Source of the DNA: Platynereis dumerilii
Taxonomy: Eukaryota; Annelida; Polychaeta; Phyllodocida; Nereididae
Assembly: GCA_026936325.1 (NCBI GenBank)
Contig: JAPTHN010000002.1
Location: forward strand, 9,734,408 to 9,798,407
DNA: 64,000 bases
Direction: 5' to 3'
In this document: positions 46,677 to 57,800 of the stretch, piece by piece
How the letters are laid out: the number at the start of each line of letters is the position of its first letter
Position numbering within the stretch: the first letter of the stretch is position 1
Position numbers and translations under genes: made by a program
The notes under the pieces: generated by a model
What the model was told of the DNA's origin: nothing
What the model saw: only the letters and a program-made list of their open reading frames with translations
Database searches by the model: none

Positions 46677-47268
46677 CTGATTAGTACATAATTTCTTTCT
46701 GCAAATCAATAAGAAGCTACAAAATTTCACGAAGAATGCATTACCTAAAATATTCTGCAGGAAGCTGCAAAATTCTGATTTTTGGTGGTCATCTATCACT
46801 GCAGCGCTTCTGAAAAGTTTCTACACCAGAATCTGCAGTTCTGTGGGAATAATGCAGCTTGGGAGGTTCTATGCACTTTGGCAGGAACCTGCAGAATTTC
46901 CAAAAAAATTTGCAGCTGCCTGCAGAATTCTGCAGCCAATTGGAGAACTTCAGAAATAGTGGTCCTCTGTCACTGTATTGTTTCTGAAATGTTCCTGCAG
47001 GAAAATCTGCATTTTTGTCGGAGTTATGCAGTTCGGGAATTTTTATGCACTTTTGCTTTGCAGCTGTCAGCAGAATTCTACAGTTTCTTAAAAATTCTGC
47101 AGGAAGCTGCAGAATTCTGCAGTTTCTTAAAAATTCTGCAGGAAGCTGCAGAATTATGCAGTTCCCTGCAAGGTTGCTTCTTTCAGCTTATTGCCATTCA
47201 TCTGCAAAGTTCAGACCTCTTTGACAAGTATTTTGCCGCTACCCAGGAAACGTTGATTTGGGGCTGTA

Positions 47269-48203
47269 GGGGAGAGTGGGGCCAGTTGAACCGGCAGGCC
47301 AGTTGAACCACCCTTGATTTTTCACTGGGTGGAGCAGGCATGGGAACATGCATACAACCTTGTGTTAGGCCTTGTTAGGCTAATTTTTTCCATGTAGATC
47401 TTTTGGCTCTGAGACACATGGTAATGAAACTATCACACTTTTTTTGTTTTTAGCACGAAAAGCTGAGTTTGTCACATTGAGATTGGAGCTTTCATAGCAT
47501 TTAAAATACCTGGTCTGCAGGGATGTCATATCATCATAAGATAATGGGTTATGTGTAGATGGAAACCCACCTCCTTAAAATGGTTTCCAAAAAGGGTGCG
47601 GCCAGGCTATATATAGATACATGGAGGTCCAGGCAGGGCCAGTTGAACCGGGGGAGTTTATGGCAATTTATAAATTTTTTTTTTTAATCAAATTTTTTAC
47701 GAAATACACTTGCAATGAGAGGTACTATTCAGTAAAACAGTATTTTGAAATAGGCCCATTACAATGGATTAAAATAAATAAATAAATTTATTATTAATGT
47801 TTAACTGTCGACTGGTTCAACTGGCCACGGGCTATTCTTTTAACAGAAAGAAATGTGTGAGACATGTCAAATTTAGCCAAAACATGCTATGGTCCTAGCT
47901 GAACTTTTTAGCAAAAATAAAGGACTGCAGCCCCAAAATTCACCCATCATCCTTTCAATGGTTCAATTGGCCCCAATGGATGGTTCAACTGGCCCCATGG
48001 GTGGGGCCAGTTGAACCAATTTATTTTTATTTTTTGGAGGCTCATGTGTCCGCCGTGGTGAGATATATGCCAAAACCTAAAGTTGGGATGTTTAGACAAC
48101 TTTTCAAACTAACTTTTCCAACTTTGTTCTCCTTGAAAGCTGTAAAGGTATGCATACATGAGAGCAATTTCAAAAATTTGGTTCAACTGGCCCCGCTCTC
48201 CCC
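47269..48203. mobile_element. TA-flanked MITE (GGGGAGAGTGGGG ends)
   Basis: GGGGAGAGTGGGGCCAGTTG starts it and the complement of GGGGAGAGCGGGGCCAGTTG ends it, with TA on both sides (47267-47268, 48204-48205). Four more GGCCAGTTGAACC words in both orientations lie inside (about 47310, 47640, 47815, 47960-48015). The TA target suggests Tc1/mariner or a related DDE class. Non-coding. Confidence 0.8.
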
Positions 48204-48506
48204 TATTGGTTTGGGGGTTAGCAGGGGGTCAGGAGTTTTGGTGGTCCTCTGTCACTGCAGCATTTCTGAAAAATTTGTAATTCTGTAGGAGTAATGCAGG
48301 TTGGGAGGTTTTTATGCACTTCTGCAGCTACAGAATTCTGCAGGGGGCTGCAGAATTCTGCACGAAGTGGCAGTATTTAAAAAATCTGCAGCTTCCTGCA
48401 GAATTTCACCAATACTACAGCTGCCTTCAGAATTTAAGAAACTGCAGAATTCTGAAGCTATATATACGACCCTCACCCACCGAACCCCCCGCCCCGTACC
48501 GTGACC

Positions 48507-48662
48507 CAGGGTTGCTTGATTTAAATCATTTGATCATCTGAAAATTTTCAGAAAAGCACCTGACCCCCCCATACCACTTAAAATATAAAAAAAATCTGTA
48601 AATCAAATAAATCTGATTTTTAGAATTTTTTAAAATTTAAATCAGATATTTTTGCAACGCTG
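48507..48662. mobile_element. Short hAT-like MITE (CAGGGTTGC ends)
   Basis: CAGGGTTGC at left and GCAACGCTG at right, with subterminal TGATTTAAATCA-type palindromes. The flanks CCGTGACC and CCATTACC match at 6 of 8 positions, an eroded hAT-length duplication. 156 bp. Confidence 0.6.
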
Positions 48663-48684
48663 CCATTACCCCCCCCCCCCCCCC
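48663..48684. repeat. Poly-C run
   Basis: About 14 cytosines in a row; its length is likely unstable or uncertain in the assembly. Confidence 0.7.
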
Positions 48685-49521
48685 AAACTGACATTTCCAG
48701 GGTATAGTGGCAAGATCTTGTCAAAGAGTTCTGAACTTTGCAGATGCATAACAATATGCTAGATAAAGTAACAGAGCTTCAGAAATCCTACAAGGAGCTG
48801 CAGTACTGCAGAATTCTTCAGAGTTCTAAGAAACTGCAGAATCCTGCAGGCAGCTGCAGAATTCTGCAGGCAGCTACATAACTCTTATAGAATAACAGAT
48901 TTTGCTGCAGAAACTTTCAGAAACCCTGCTGGGCCAGACGAGCACCAAAACCCCCGATCCCCCCAACCTGACCCCCCAACCCAACCCCCAAACGTCTACG
49001 ACAAGACCTTGTCAAAGAATTCTGAACTTTGCAGGTGCATTGCATAAGCTGGATGAAATAACAGAGCTTCAAAACTCCTACAGGGAGCTGTAGAACTGCA
49101 GAATTCTGCTGCTTCCTGCAGATTTTTTAAAGAAACTACAGAATTCTGCAGGCAGCAGCAGAATTGGTGAAATTCTGCAGGCAGCTTTTATGACGGTGAA
49201 ATATTCAGCATAAAATTACTTAACATTTTACAAATTTTCTCTGAGTATAGTGACAAATTATATTTTATTTACTCTTCCAATCTGTTTGCTATTTGTGTGT
49301 GTTTTTTTTATTCCCTTGTTTGTCAATTTTGATCCAATTTCGAAACTTATGATCAATCAAGCATGCCATGTCTTGGGCCGTTTAAAGTTTCAAATACAAA
49401 TATATATATCACAGCAAAACCCTGGTTTCTCATTGACTGAAAAAAGCAAGCAGTGATATAAGAAGGCGACCATTTAATAACCAGGGGGGCTTGCAGTTTT
49501 CTTTTGCGGGAAATTGTTTAT

Positions 49522-50413
49522 TTCACTATTATTATTATTATTATAAGCATTTATTCGTACTTTAGTACAATTACAAAAAGAAAGGGTATATATGAAAAAT
49601 TGAGTTTAAATGGTGCCGGAGCACAAACAATTAAGTATGAAATTGGTTTCAGCTTTATTAAAGTCTTTCACCTCCAGTATATCATCACGGATATCAACAA
49701 GTTCATCCACTATGTGTGGCTCCTTCGGCTTGAAATCGAATTTTAGAGTGTTACTGTTCCAACGAGAGGCCAAATAGTCAGAATTTCTCTTCAATAGTCC
49801 ATTATATATGATACTGTTCCGATGGAAAAGTTTCAGCAAAAGATTGCCACCTTTATCAATAGTTTTGATAAAATTCATGAATCTTACCCCAAGCTGATCC
49901 ATCAGACAGGGTTTCTTGCAGAGAGATAAAACAATTTCTGTGTTAGTCATTCGGGGGAGTTTCCACACAATTTTGACACATTTCTTCCACGCAGCTTCTA
50001 GGTTTTTCATGTATGGCCTGCTAAAGTCCCAGGTCTGGCTGCCATAAAAGGAGCAGCACTTACTGTCAAACAGACGGTATAGTGTTTTACTCTCAACTTT
50101 AAAATGAGCACATATAGCATTTTTCCTTCTGTAAAGTTCATTGCGCTTAATGCGAAGATCCTCTTCATCAGAAAGCGAACTCATCAGGTGATTTCCTAGG
50201 TGCTTAACTGTGTCACTCCAACTGACAGCCTTACCATCAAGTTTTATTTGATTTAACAACTGTGTGTCCTTCTTCCCAAATGCAACACAGACAGTTTTGG
50301 AAGGGTTAAACTAGATGCCGTATTCCTCAGAATAATCCTCACAGATGTGGATCATTTGCTGTAGGCCTGCAATGGTAGGGGCCATGATTGTCAAATCATC
50401 TGCATAACTATTG
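49522..50413 (-). mobile_element. 5'-truncated LINE inserted in a MITE
   Basis: On the minus strand the coding remnant is followed by 'gtacgaataaatgcttataa' and a (TAA)n tail. Compared with the empty relative, about 14 bp of the MITE seem to be lost at the site and I see no clear duplication. Confidence 0.75.
49606..50413 (-). pseudogene. LINE reverse transcriptase remnant (from YADD onward)
   Basis: The frame enters at SYADDLTIMAPT, the catalytic YADD block, continues through LQQMIHICEDYSEEYGI and FNPSKT (block D), is stopped by a TAG at 50311-50313, then runs open from 50259 to 49606 through VKHLGNHL (block E), the thumb and a connecting region with SFYGSQTW. Everything before YADD is gone. 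The motif order and the FYGSQTW box resemble the LINE at 23 kb (which has FYGVTLL at the same place), so the two are likely of related clades, but they are clearly different families by sequence. Confidence 0.88.
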
Positions 50414-50558
50414 CGGCGAATTATTTCAGCGTGCCAATTCCCCGTATATTAATTAGAAACACCCCAAGCAGAAATTATTTATTTCAAGACTGCCAAAAAT
50501 GAATTTTTTTATTTCACCAAAACTGGCCAAGAAGTTGTTATTATTGGTCATCCCCTAA

Positions 50559-51174
50559 GCCATCATATCCAGCTGGGCAATCGTATCTATGCAACTAATC
50601 CTAGCAATGCACAAATGCAACCCCTGTCTTTCTTAACTCTCTGTGACTGCTCGTTTGTTTATAAGTGTAAAATGCGTGATAAATTTACATTACTGGACCT
50701 AACTCAAATTATAATAAACTTCTCTTTCTTTTCAGACATGAAATATTTTATACCGCCACACCATATGGATCTTTTTGTATGCCACAACATCAGTCCTCCT
50801 CTGAGGCTCCTCAATTTTCGAACCTGCAACTAACAAGAATTCCTTTTAAGGTAAGACGTTCTTCCTTCCTGACACCCAACAGTATCAATTCATTTTATCG
50901 ATACTTGCCAATAACAATACGATACTTGTAATTATATATGTCGACATCAAATTAGCAATATGATATTTGTAAATATGTAAATAGGCCTAATGAAAATTAA
51001 CATTTCAAGAGTTTGAATTATATATCTAATAGTATAACTCGAACAAAGTTTATATTTTTTGGGATTGCTATTACTTATTGGACTAATGTGTATATAATTA
51101 TGTATATCAACAAATCATTTCAAATTTAATTCAAATTTTGTATTTTTCAACGAAAATTCTGTTATTTTGATGTA
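50559..51174. other. No gene recognised
   Basis: AT-rich; some of it may belong to the LINE whose 3' end follows, but no coding motif is left. Confidence 0.3.
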
Positions 51175-51250
51175 TTATTGTTTTTGAAGTGAATTGTAAG
51201 CCCAAGAGGGCTGGGGGCTAGAATGTGAGCCCATTTCACGTAAATAAAGA

Positions 51251-51337
<87 letters not shown>
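51175..51337 (+). mobile_element. LINE 3' end grading into (CT)n
   Basis: AAGCCCAAGAGGGCTGGGGG forms the same hairpin position as the 39.8 kb LINE. A second stem ATGTGA...TCACGT follows, then AAATAAAGAATTT and about 80 bp of CT repeats. The repeat sits exactly where the tail of the LINE should be. Arg/Glu and Ser/Leu frames on the two strands are translations of it. Confidence 0.7.
51254..51335. repeat. (CT)n microsatellite
   Basis: About 40 uninterrupted CT units. Confidence 0.95.
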
Positions 51338-51339
<2 letters not shown>

Positions 51340-51745
51340 AAAAGAATGCATTAATGTTTTTGAAAAATATCTCAATTGACCATTTTTCTCTTCAGGTGCT
51401 TTTTTATGAAGACACTGAAACACCAAGACACCAAGACAAGGAAGAGAACGAAGAAGACCAACATAATCTTTATAGATCATACTTCGAAAATTAAATTGAT
51501 TTGCTTTTCAACAAACCAAAATTTAATGATCATCTCCTGTTTCATGAGAGACAAAATAGGATTTTACCATCTAGCACATTTGAAGGATGTGATTCCTGAA
51601 AAAGGTTCCCTGCAGGCTTTGCTTGTTCATTATCATATATATGCTAGTTCTCTGTACAAGCTACACAGTACATTCTGTATCCAGCATGACTCATGGAAGT
51701 ATAAACTTTTTATAACTACATGATGGTTAAGATTCACTGAGGAGA

Positions 51746-51999
51746 AATTCTAGCGTCCAAAGGGAAAACCTAGTAAGTCATATTTAGGACATTCTGAGAA
51801 AATTGACTTTTAAATTTCAGTCCGTGCAGTAAGAGATAGACTTACTGGGATTTGCCAGTGTCATTCTGGGGTAATGGGCCACTTCTCAAAAATCTAAACT
51901 TAATAAATATACAGAAACATGTCTCAAGTCCTATTTTGACCTTAACTCAATTTGGCCCAAAATGTGACTTACTAGGTTTTCCCTTTGGACGCTAGAATT
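51746..51999. mobile_element. Short MITE with 35-bp near-perfect inverted ends
   Basis: AATTCTAGCGTCCAAAGGGA continuing through 'aaacctagtaagtca' is matched exactly by its complement at the right end. AATT, being palindromic, leaves the boundary open by four bases. 254 bp, no coding content. No superfamily assigned. Confidence 0.8.
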
Positions 52000-52490
52000 G
52001 CCATGGATAAATTGAGGTAGTCAAACCAGGCGTTGGTAATTTTAGTGATATTCATATATTTTACTCTGTGCCAAAAACGATGTGATGAAAATTGCTAATA
52101 AAAATTTTAAAATCAAGCAAGATGTTATTGTTGTTTTTAATTTAAAATTTGTCAAAATTTAGATCTGTGACTTGATAACACTTTTGGAATAATGATAGTC
52201 ATGTTCTATCAAAAATTTGAGGCTTGCTAATCTGATGCTTTAAGGAAAAAATTAAGAAAACTAGGAAAATTATATTTCCTATAATGTAGACGGGTAGAAC
52301 CATTAATTTACTGAATGGCAAAAGGTGTTGATATAGCTTTTTTCATAATTATAAAAAAACTCCCTGTATACAGATATTACATTAAAAAGCATCAAAATAT
52401 TCTCTTCTATTGAATTGTGATTTAGAACGCTCCACTGCTAAACAGTAATTGCTCTGGGTCATAATTATGTTTTTTAACAAGAGTTAAACA
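52000..52490. other. No gene recognised
   Basis: Nothing supported. Confidence 0.3.
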
Positions 52491-52499
52491 TTGCTCAAA

Positions 52500-52735
52500 A
52501 TGGCAGCATGAGGGGGCTGTCAATATTACAGGCATATTCCAGTAAAAATTACGGATTGCTCACCATCCATAGTAACGCTTGAACTGTTGAAGTTACAGTA
52601 AAAACATGTAAAATATACGGTTTCAATGACGCTACATATTTACGGCTTTAGTCTGTAAACTTCACAGCAACTTATTGGCACCCAAAACTGCCAGCTATTT
52701 TACCGTAAATTTTACAATTTTTTTTTTCAGTGCAG
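52500..52735. mobile_element. Possible TTTACGG/CCGTAAA MITE
   Basis: Right end 'accgtaaattttacaatttt' followed by TTTTTTCAGTG; the inside has 'gtaaaatatacgg', 'atttacggcttt' and 'ctgtaaacttcac'. It is related in style to 40776-41135. The left end is unclear (about 52540). Confidence 0.4.
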
Positions 52736-52799
52736 GCCTATTATAAATCTGAAGCAATTTAATCATTTGCGACCTTATTTTGAGGGAATGAAAAAATAG

Positions 52800-53000
52800 A
52801 AAAAACAGAGATGATGGTGAAAATAATTCAAAGCAGCCAATCAACTTGCCGAACTTATAATAGAGGAGTTCCATGACCTGAACCGAAGCACTGTATACCA
52901 GAAAAGATCAATTTTGAATTCAAGGTGTATTCTGAACTTCTTTCAAGCAATTACACTCAGGACCAAGACAGCTTTTGTGCAAATAATATCAAGTCAAATG
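52800..53000 (+). repeat. Dispersed module K, copy 2
   Basis: 'tccatgacctgaaccgaagc', 'agaaaagatcaattttgaatt' and 'acttctttcaagcaatta' match 35700-35950. Confidence 0.5.
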
Positions 53001-53149
53001 CAAAATCAATAGAATTGTACTGGGAACTGTAATAATGGTGTGGCTTAAGTCACAAAGCTAATTTAGACGATATAATTATGTATTGTACAATTCTTCGATG
53101 TTCTGAAGTGGAATTCCTGATCCAAATCATCCATTGACATTCATTCATC

Positions 53150-53809
53150 CAGGGGTGTAGCCAGAAACCAGTTAAGGGGGGGTGTTTGTTCCAGATAACC
53201 CTGGCGAGGCCCGAAGGGCCGAAACCCTTACGGCGAGGGGTCTGGGAAGCCCACTGATTTTATGTTGCTGGATATTGATTTTGAGAAGTTTCAAAGTCAT
53301 TTTCTTTCATGGAAGGTCTGGTTTGAAAAGCTAAAAATCCTGAATTTTTCAAGACTTTCTGTAAGTTTTCATTGTAAAATCGGGTATAATTTGGTAATCA
53401 CTGCTTACTTTGCGCCATGATCAGGATAACAGAAAAGTGTCAATTAATGAAAAAATTGTCTCAGTAGAAAATACCATTAATTTAAAAGACAATTCTTTTA
53501 AACAAAAGTGGCATTAAAGAAGAACAATTTTTAGGCTACGCAAGCCTCGATTTTCCATATATTTACATCAAAGGCGAGGGACTGAAATTTCCACTGCTTT
53601 ATATTCTTGTCATGAAATTTAGTGATGTGGCTCTGACATCGAGGGAAACCCTGAACGTTTGTGATGAAAAATATAACTATACATAAAAGTTACATGCTTT
53701 TGGCGGATTTCAGGATTTTTTTAAAAGTCTGGTAAAAGTGACTTCAGACTATGGCCAAAGGGGGGGGGGGGTTCTGACCCCCATATCCCCCCCCTTGCCT
53801 ACGCCGCTG
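53150..53809. mobile_element. hAT-like MITE (CAGGGGTGTAGCCA ends)
   Basis: CAGGGGTGTAGCCA at left against the complement of CAGCGGCGTAGGCA at right. Flanks CATTCATC and CATTCAGC match at 7 of 8. G-run and C-run blocks follow the ends. GGCCCGAAGGGCC near 53210 is a perfect small hairpin. 660 bp without coding content. Confidence 0.8.
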
Positions 53810-53814
53810 CATTC

Positions 53815-54310
53815 AGCATTCTCATTTAAAGGCACTATTCCCCATGCAAGTGTAATTGTCTTCTCCACAAAGACAATTTCAGAGACACAATACAAAAGCC
53901 CAGATTCTTGAAGATGATTCCCAACCCCTCATTACAGTGTATACGGTTTGTAGCAAATTCCTAAGACTAGCTATTTTTATAAGCACATTATAGATCTTTG
54001 CGGATCAGCGGCCCACATCATTTTCAAAATTAACTTTCAACTTGGCCATGTGATGTTACTGGCTCAGAAGTATTTGAATGATTTGTGTGCATCACTTACT
54101 GTTTATTGGATAAGTTAGCATGTGATATGCCTATCAGCACAGGTGTCAGTAAACAAACAATTTAACTTTGTTTGCAAGACATGCATCTAATAAGAGGATT
54201 GGAAGACAAACAGATAACTGTGAATGACGTGGCAAAGCCAGTTTGGAAGTTGAAAATGAGAAAATCTAGATTTCCACTGGACCGCCAATCTGCAATGAGC
54301 TCTAAGCAGT
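53815..54310 (+). repeat. M8 fragment, then M6 fragments in both orientations
   Basis: 53815-53960 is a deleted M8 ('attctcatttaaaggcacta', 'cacaaagacaatt'). 53995-54060 ('ggatcagcggcccacatca...aacttggccatgtgatgtta') and 54225-54310 ('gacgtggcaaagccagtttg') are inverted relatives of each other and of 8480-8570. Confidence 0.5.
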
Positions 54311-55439
54311 CAGAATAGTGCTTACCTGAACTGAAGGAAGGGAAATATCAGTTGGCAAAGATACTGCATGGCCAAACTTCTGTATTCAAACCATTGATTT
54401 AGGACAAAATTGACAACTTCTTTCTATGCATGTGATTAAGTCCAGTTCAGAAAATCACCGAGTGAAAGATGTCTTTGTCTATGTTATGCACCTTCTACTG
54501 ATAGAGGACAGGCCAAGTAGGCACTTATGTTCAGGTTGCTGCCGATTTGGTTGCACGGTGCATATTTAACAAGTGCAGGGATGACCCTCTCCACTTTAAC
54601 GCTACGGAACAAGTAAAACAAAACACCAAATAAGTAAAAAAAGTTGTAAACAAAAATAATTTTGTGAATAGAATGACATATGATATTTATGAAGTAGGCC
54701 TATTATGTTCAGAGGTGATATGGTTTTTATATTTTAGAACACGGCTCGTAGTGAGTCTGAACCACTTCCAAGGCGGGGTTGATTGTTGCAAAGTATTATC
54801 ATTATGATCACGATAACAGGATATGTCTTATTTCACAAAAATAGTTTGAATGTAAACACCATTGTACACTGTAGTTCATTAGTTACAGTCCAGGACTACT
54901 CTGGTGAGGATCGGTGCAGGTCTTTCCGATGTGTTATTAAAGTGACTCTTGTTCGGGTGTCTGTCTTGGGCAAGGTATAACCAAAGATTACCCACAGTAT
55001 AACTTTCCAACATGGTGAGTACTCCAATTGGTTATTGGTTGTAATTGAGATTAGCCATTTTAAAAGCGGATGGTTTTCTACAGGAAAATGAATTACGAAA
55101 AATGAACTCTTCTTTGTTTCAGTTTCTGTATAATTTTTCTGCATAACCTCATGCAAATTGTGTTTTGTTCGAAAGTTTTGGGTGTGGCAATTTTTGTAAT
55201 CTTGCAACTGAATTGCGCTGTATTTTGAGAGTGTAATTTGTAAACATAATGCATTGTGTTTTGAAAATTATGTGAATCTAAAGCCTTATTTCAAGCTTGC
55301 TTCCAAGCAATTTAGTCTAAGCGGATTGATTCTTAAGCTTACCGGATAAAGCTGAAGTGCTGTGAGGCAACTTTTATAAGTGGCCATGAGAATTGTTTCC
55401 TTAGTATTAAATTTTGTCTAGTTAAAAATGCTCTGGAAC
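54311..55439. other. No gene recognised
   Basis: Frames at 54783-54980 and 54896-55207 have no domain. Confidence 0.3.
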
Positions 55440-56225
55440 TTTTAATCAAATGTCTGCTGTGTTAATTGAATTAAATTCGGAAAAGGGATTGACCAGCCTG
55501 ACAATGTGCATGGGTTCAGTGAGTTGCATTTGATCCATTCATTTGATGTTTCTCTAATGGTTCATCACATGCTGAGCCATTCCATTTCATTTGTGCAAGG
55601 TTACAGTTAGAGAGATTACAAATGAAAAACTGGACAATGGACCATCAATGATGCCTGATTCAAAGGTATGCATACAAGCATGATTTTAGAGAAAATTGAA
55701 GGAGCCTATGAAATTTGAACGATAGAGATTAGTAGAATCACAGGCAGAAAATGTTGCCTTTAACATTGCCCTATTGCATTGATGTGATTTTCTATGATTC
55801 ACATGTTTATTTATCAGTCTCAATCAGAAGCACTGTCCCCATGCACTGTGGAAACATTTTTGACAAAAGGACAAGAAGAAGAAGTGTGCGATAGAAGCGC
55901 AAATTGTCATCTTCACAAGGATTATCTAAGACACAATACAACAGCCCTGGTTATCAACAATAATTCCCTGAAGAATTCACTCATCGTCTGTTGTAGTCTG
56001 GTAAGTGGTAACTGCAATCTTGCTCAAGTCTTGCCAATTCTCTTAAAATCTTTTTTGGCAGTGAAGTCAGGTGGTTATTGACAGTTTAATCTTGCATGAA
56101 ACCTTGACAATTTAAAGAGGTAAACGTACTAAAGCGAAAGCTGTCACACAGTATTGGGACACATGTCTAAAAATAAAGTGCCACATTATTTGCATTTGAT
56201 ACTCAAATTATTTCTCATATTATAT
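55440..56225 (+). repeat. Modules M7, M8 and M1 in series
   Basis: 55440-55650 is M7, 55780-55980 M8 and 55985-56225 a diverged M1. At 10 kb M7 and M8 also stand together. The 95-residue frame at 55794-56081 spans M8 and M1 and is not conserved across copies. Confidence 0.55.
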
Positions 56226-56938
56226 AATTTGAATGTAGCAGTTTTTTGTCAGTTTACATCGTAAAATTGAATGCTGAATGTTAGCTGTCGAGAGCAAAAA
56301 TATATATGTCTTTCATAAGATATATTAAACACAGTGTGTAAAGATGGCAGCACTGTCCATGCAAAATTTGGCTGTCTGCTTGTATGAGGGTTCTACAAAA
56401 AAATCAATGTTTGACGTTTTAACGGAGTGCCATCCACTTGTTGCTTGACAAATAAATAGTATTAGACTTATTTGACTTATCTAGCATGGTTAACATATCA
56501 AAATATCATTATTAAGGCAGTAGTAATCCTATTTAGCTTCTTGTTTACTGCACCTGGCTGTTCCAACACTTGGCTTGCCTCCCTGTAATAGAAATTGTGG
56601 GTAAGCTCCATTCGTTTTTCCATACACTAAAGGCAGAAACCTGTCGGATTGGTTGATCCGGGTAGCTAAAAATTGAATCTGTCTGGCCTTACCACTGCTA
56701 AACATTGAGTAACTGTGCAACATGCTGTGGACTCCCAATGACTCCTATAATTTGTGAATCAACTCTCACAAGTACACCAATGGCAAAAATAAATATCCAT
56801 GCAACAAAAGATGAAAATGTTATCAGAACAAAGGGATGCTATCAGAACATAGGGATTCAGTATGATGCATGAGACAGACATAAAAAAACACAGGAGAATG
56901 TTTTCATGAGGTCAAAATGGGTTGCAGCATCTGGTTAA
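56226..56938. other. No gene recognised
   Basis: Nothing supported. Confidence 0.3.
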
Positions 56939-57030
56939 AATAGATAGATGGATAGCGCTGATGAGCAGTTTACTGAAATTAGCGCTATATAAATCCATAT
57001 TATTATATTATTATTATTATTATAGATAAG
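56939..57030 (+). repeat. Probable LINE or SINE 3' end with (ATT)n tail
   Basis: 'gatagcgctgatgagcagtt', 'attagcgctatataaat' and then ATT/TTA repeats. The two AGCGCT words suggest a small stem. Such 'gcgctatataaat' ends before trinucleotide tails are common in retroposon tails, but no body is recognised. Confidence 0.45.
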
Positions 57031-57064
57031 TTCAGCCCTCTACGCCACCTAAGCAGTTCATACG

Positions 57065-57125
57065 AGTTAAACTGTGGCAATTGCATGTTTTTAATAAAAT
57101 TACAAAAATGTTGTGACGTAATACA
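57065..57125 (+). repeat. Module P, copy 2
   Basis: 'atgtttttaataaaattaca' and 'tgttgtgacgtaata' match 17280-17330. Confidence 0.4.
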
Positions 57126-57800
57126 TTGTTGTTCCTCAACCACTCAAAATTGTCCCAGTTAATCCTCACAATTTACAAAATTCCGAATTGGCTGTTGCAG
57201 TTCCCGGGACAGGCAGAATCGCCAAAGGCATTTGCTATAGAAAGGTTGGAAAGTAGCTTTGCACTAGTGGATAATTTCTAGGGAAGCTTAGTGTTACTAC
57301 AGGGGAACAAGAAGTGCAACGAAATGACAATGTGTTTGGTGCTCAAGTAGCTTTGCCACATCACAAATTTTCATACTTGACTGAGCAAATTCTGAGCAAA
57401 TTCTGAGTATCACACTTCAGGATTATTCCTGTTTCTGTGAAACAACACCCTCTTCTACAATAAACATATAATTATGTTGTGCTTTGCAGCAACTGTCATC
57501 AACAAGTCAAGTTGGGAGTGCACGCGCATTACATACACTTGACACTCATGGCGAACTGGGGGGGGGGGGGTTATTTCTTACAAGAGCATTGTTTGATTCA
57601 GAAACAAATATTTCAATACATTGGCATTGCATCCTTAAAGTAAATATTTACAGAACACAAGAATGCGAAAAATGGTACAATCCCATATCCAAATGTTTGT
57701 ACACAACAACTTTGTTCATATGTCTATGGTAGTTAATTTTACATGGAAAAAATATTCTCTTTAAAATGTAATTAAATAACTTTCTCCTCTTGCCCTGGAT
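57126..57800. other. No gene recognised
   Basis: 57425-57470 ('cctcttctacaataaacat') recalls a part of module N. A G11 run lies at 57556-57570. Confidence 0.35.

Larger units (their letters stand above)
46735..49195. repeat. CTGCAG/GAATTC array in inverted halves
   Basis: Left half: units with 'ttggtggtc(a/c)tct(a/g)tcactg', 'gagtaatgcagcttggg' and 'aattctgcaggaagctgc' at about 46775, 46960 and 48240. Right half: two units of 'cttgtcaaagagttctgaac', 'ttgcag(a/g)tgca' and 'acagagcttca' at about 48715 and 49005. The latter also occurs inverted at 47165-47230. The dominant word CTGCAGAATTCTGCAG is palindromic, so the whole block folds on itself. Two MITEs (47269-48203, 48507-48662) lie inside. 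The 174-residue frame at 46782-47306 is translated repeat. Confidence 0.75.
49462..50555 (-). mobile_element. PIF/Harbinger-like MITE split by a LINE
   Basis: The ends (GAAGGCGACCATTTAATAAC at left, GGTCATCCCC at right) are flanked by TAA on both sides (49459-49461, 50556-50558). Both halves align with the undivided element at 60897-61185 in reverse orientation, including 'gcgggaaatt(g/a)tttatttca' and 'attatttatttcaagactgcc'. A LINE of about 0.9 kb fills the gap. Confidence 0.85.

Noticed and set aside
46782-47306. 174-residue cysteine-containing frame
   Set aside because: Entirely within the CTGCAG/GAATTC array; the residues follow the repeat period.
55794-56081. 95-residue frame with DRSANCHLHK, also open in part at 10.5 kb
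   Set aside because: It spans repeat modules M8 and M1, carries indels between copies, and is deleted in the 53.8 kb copy.
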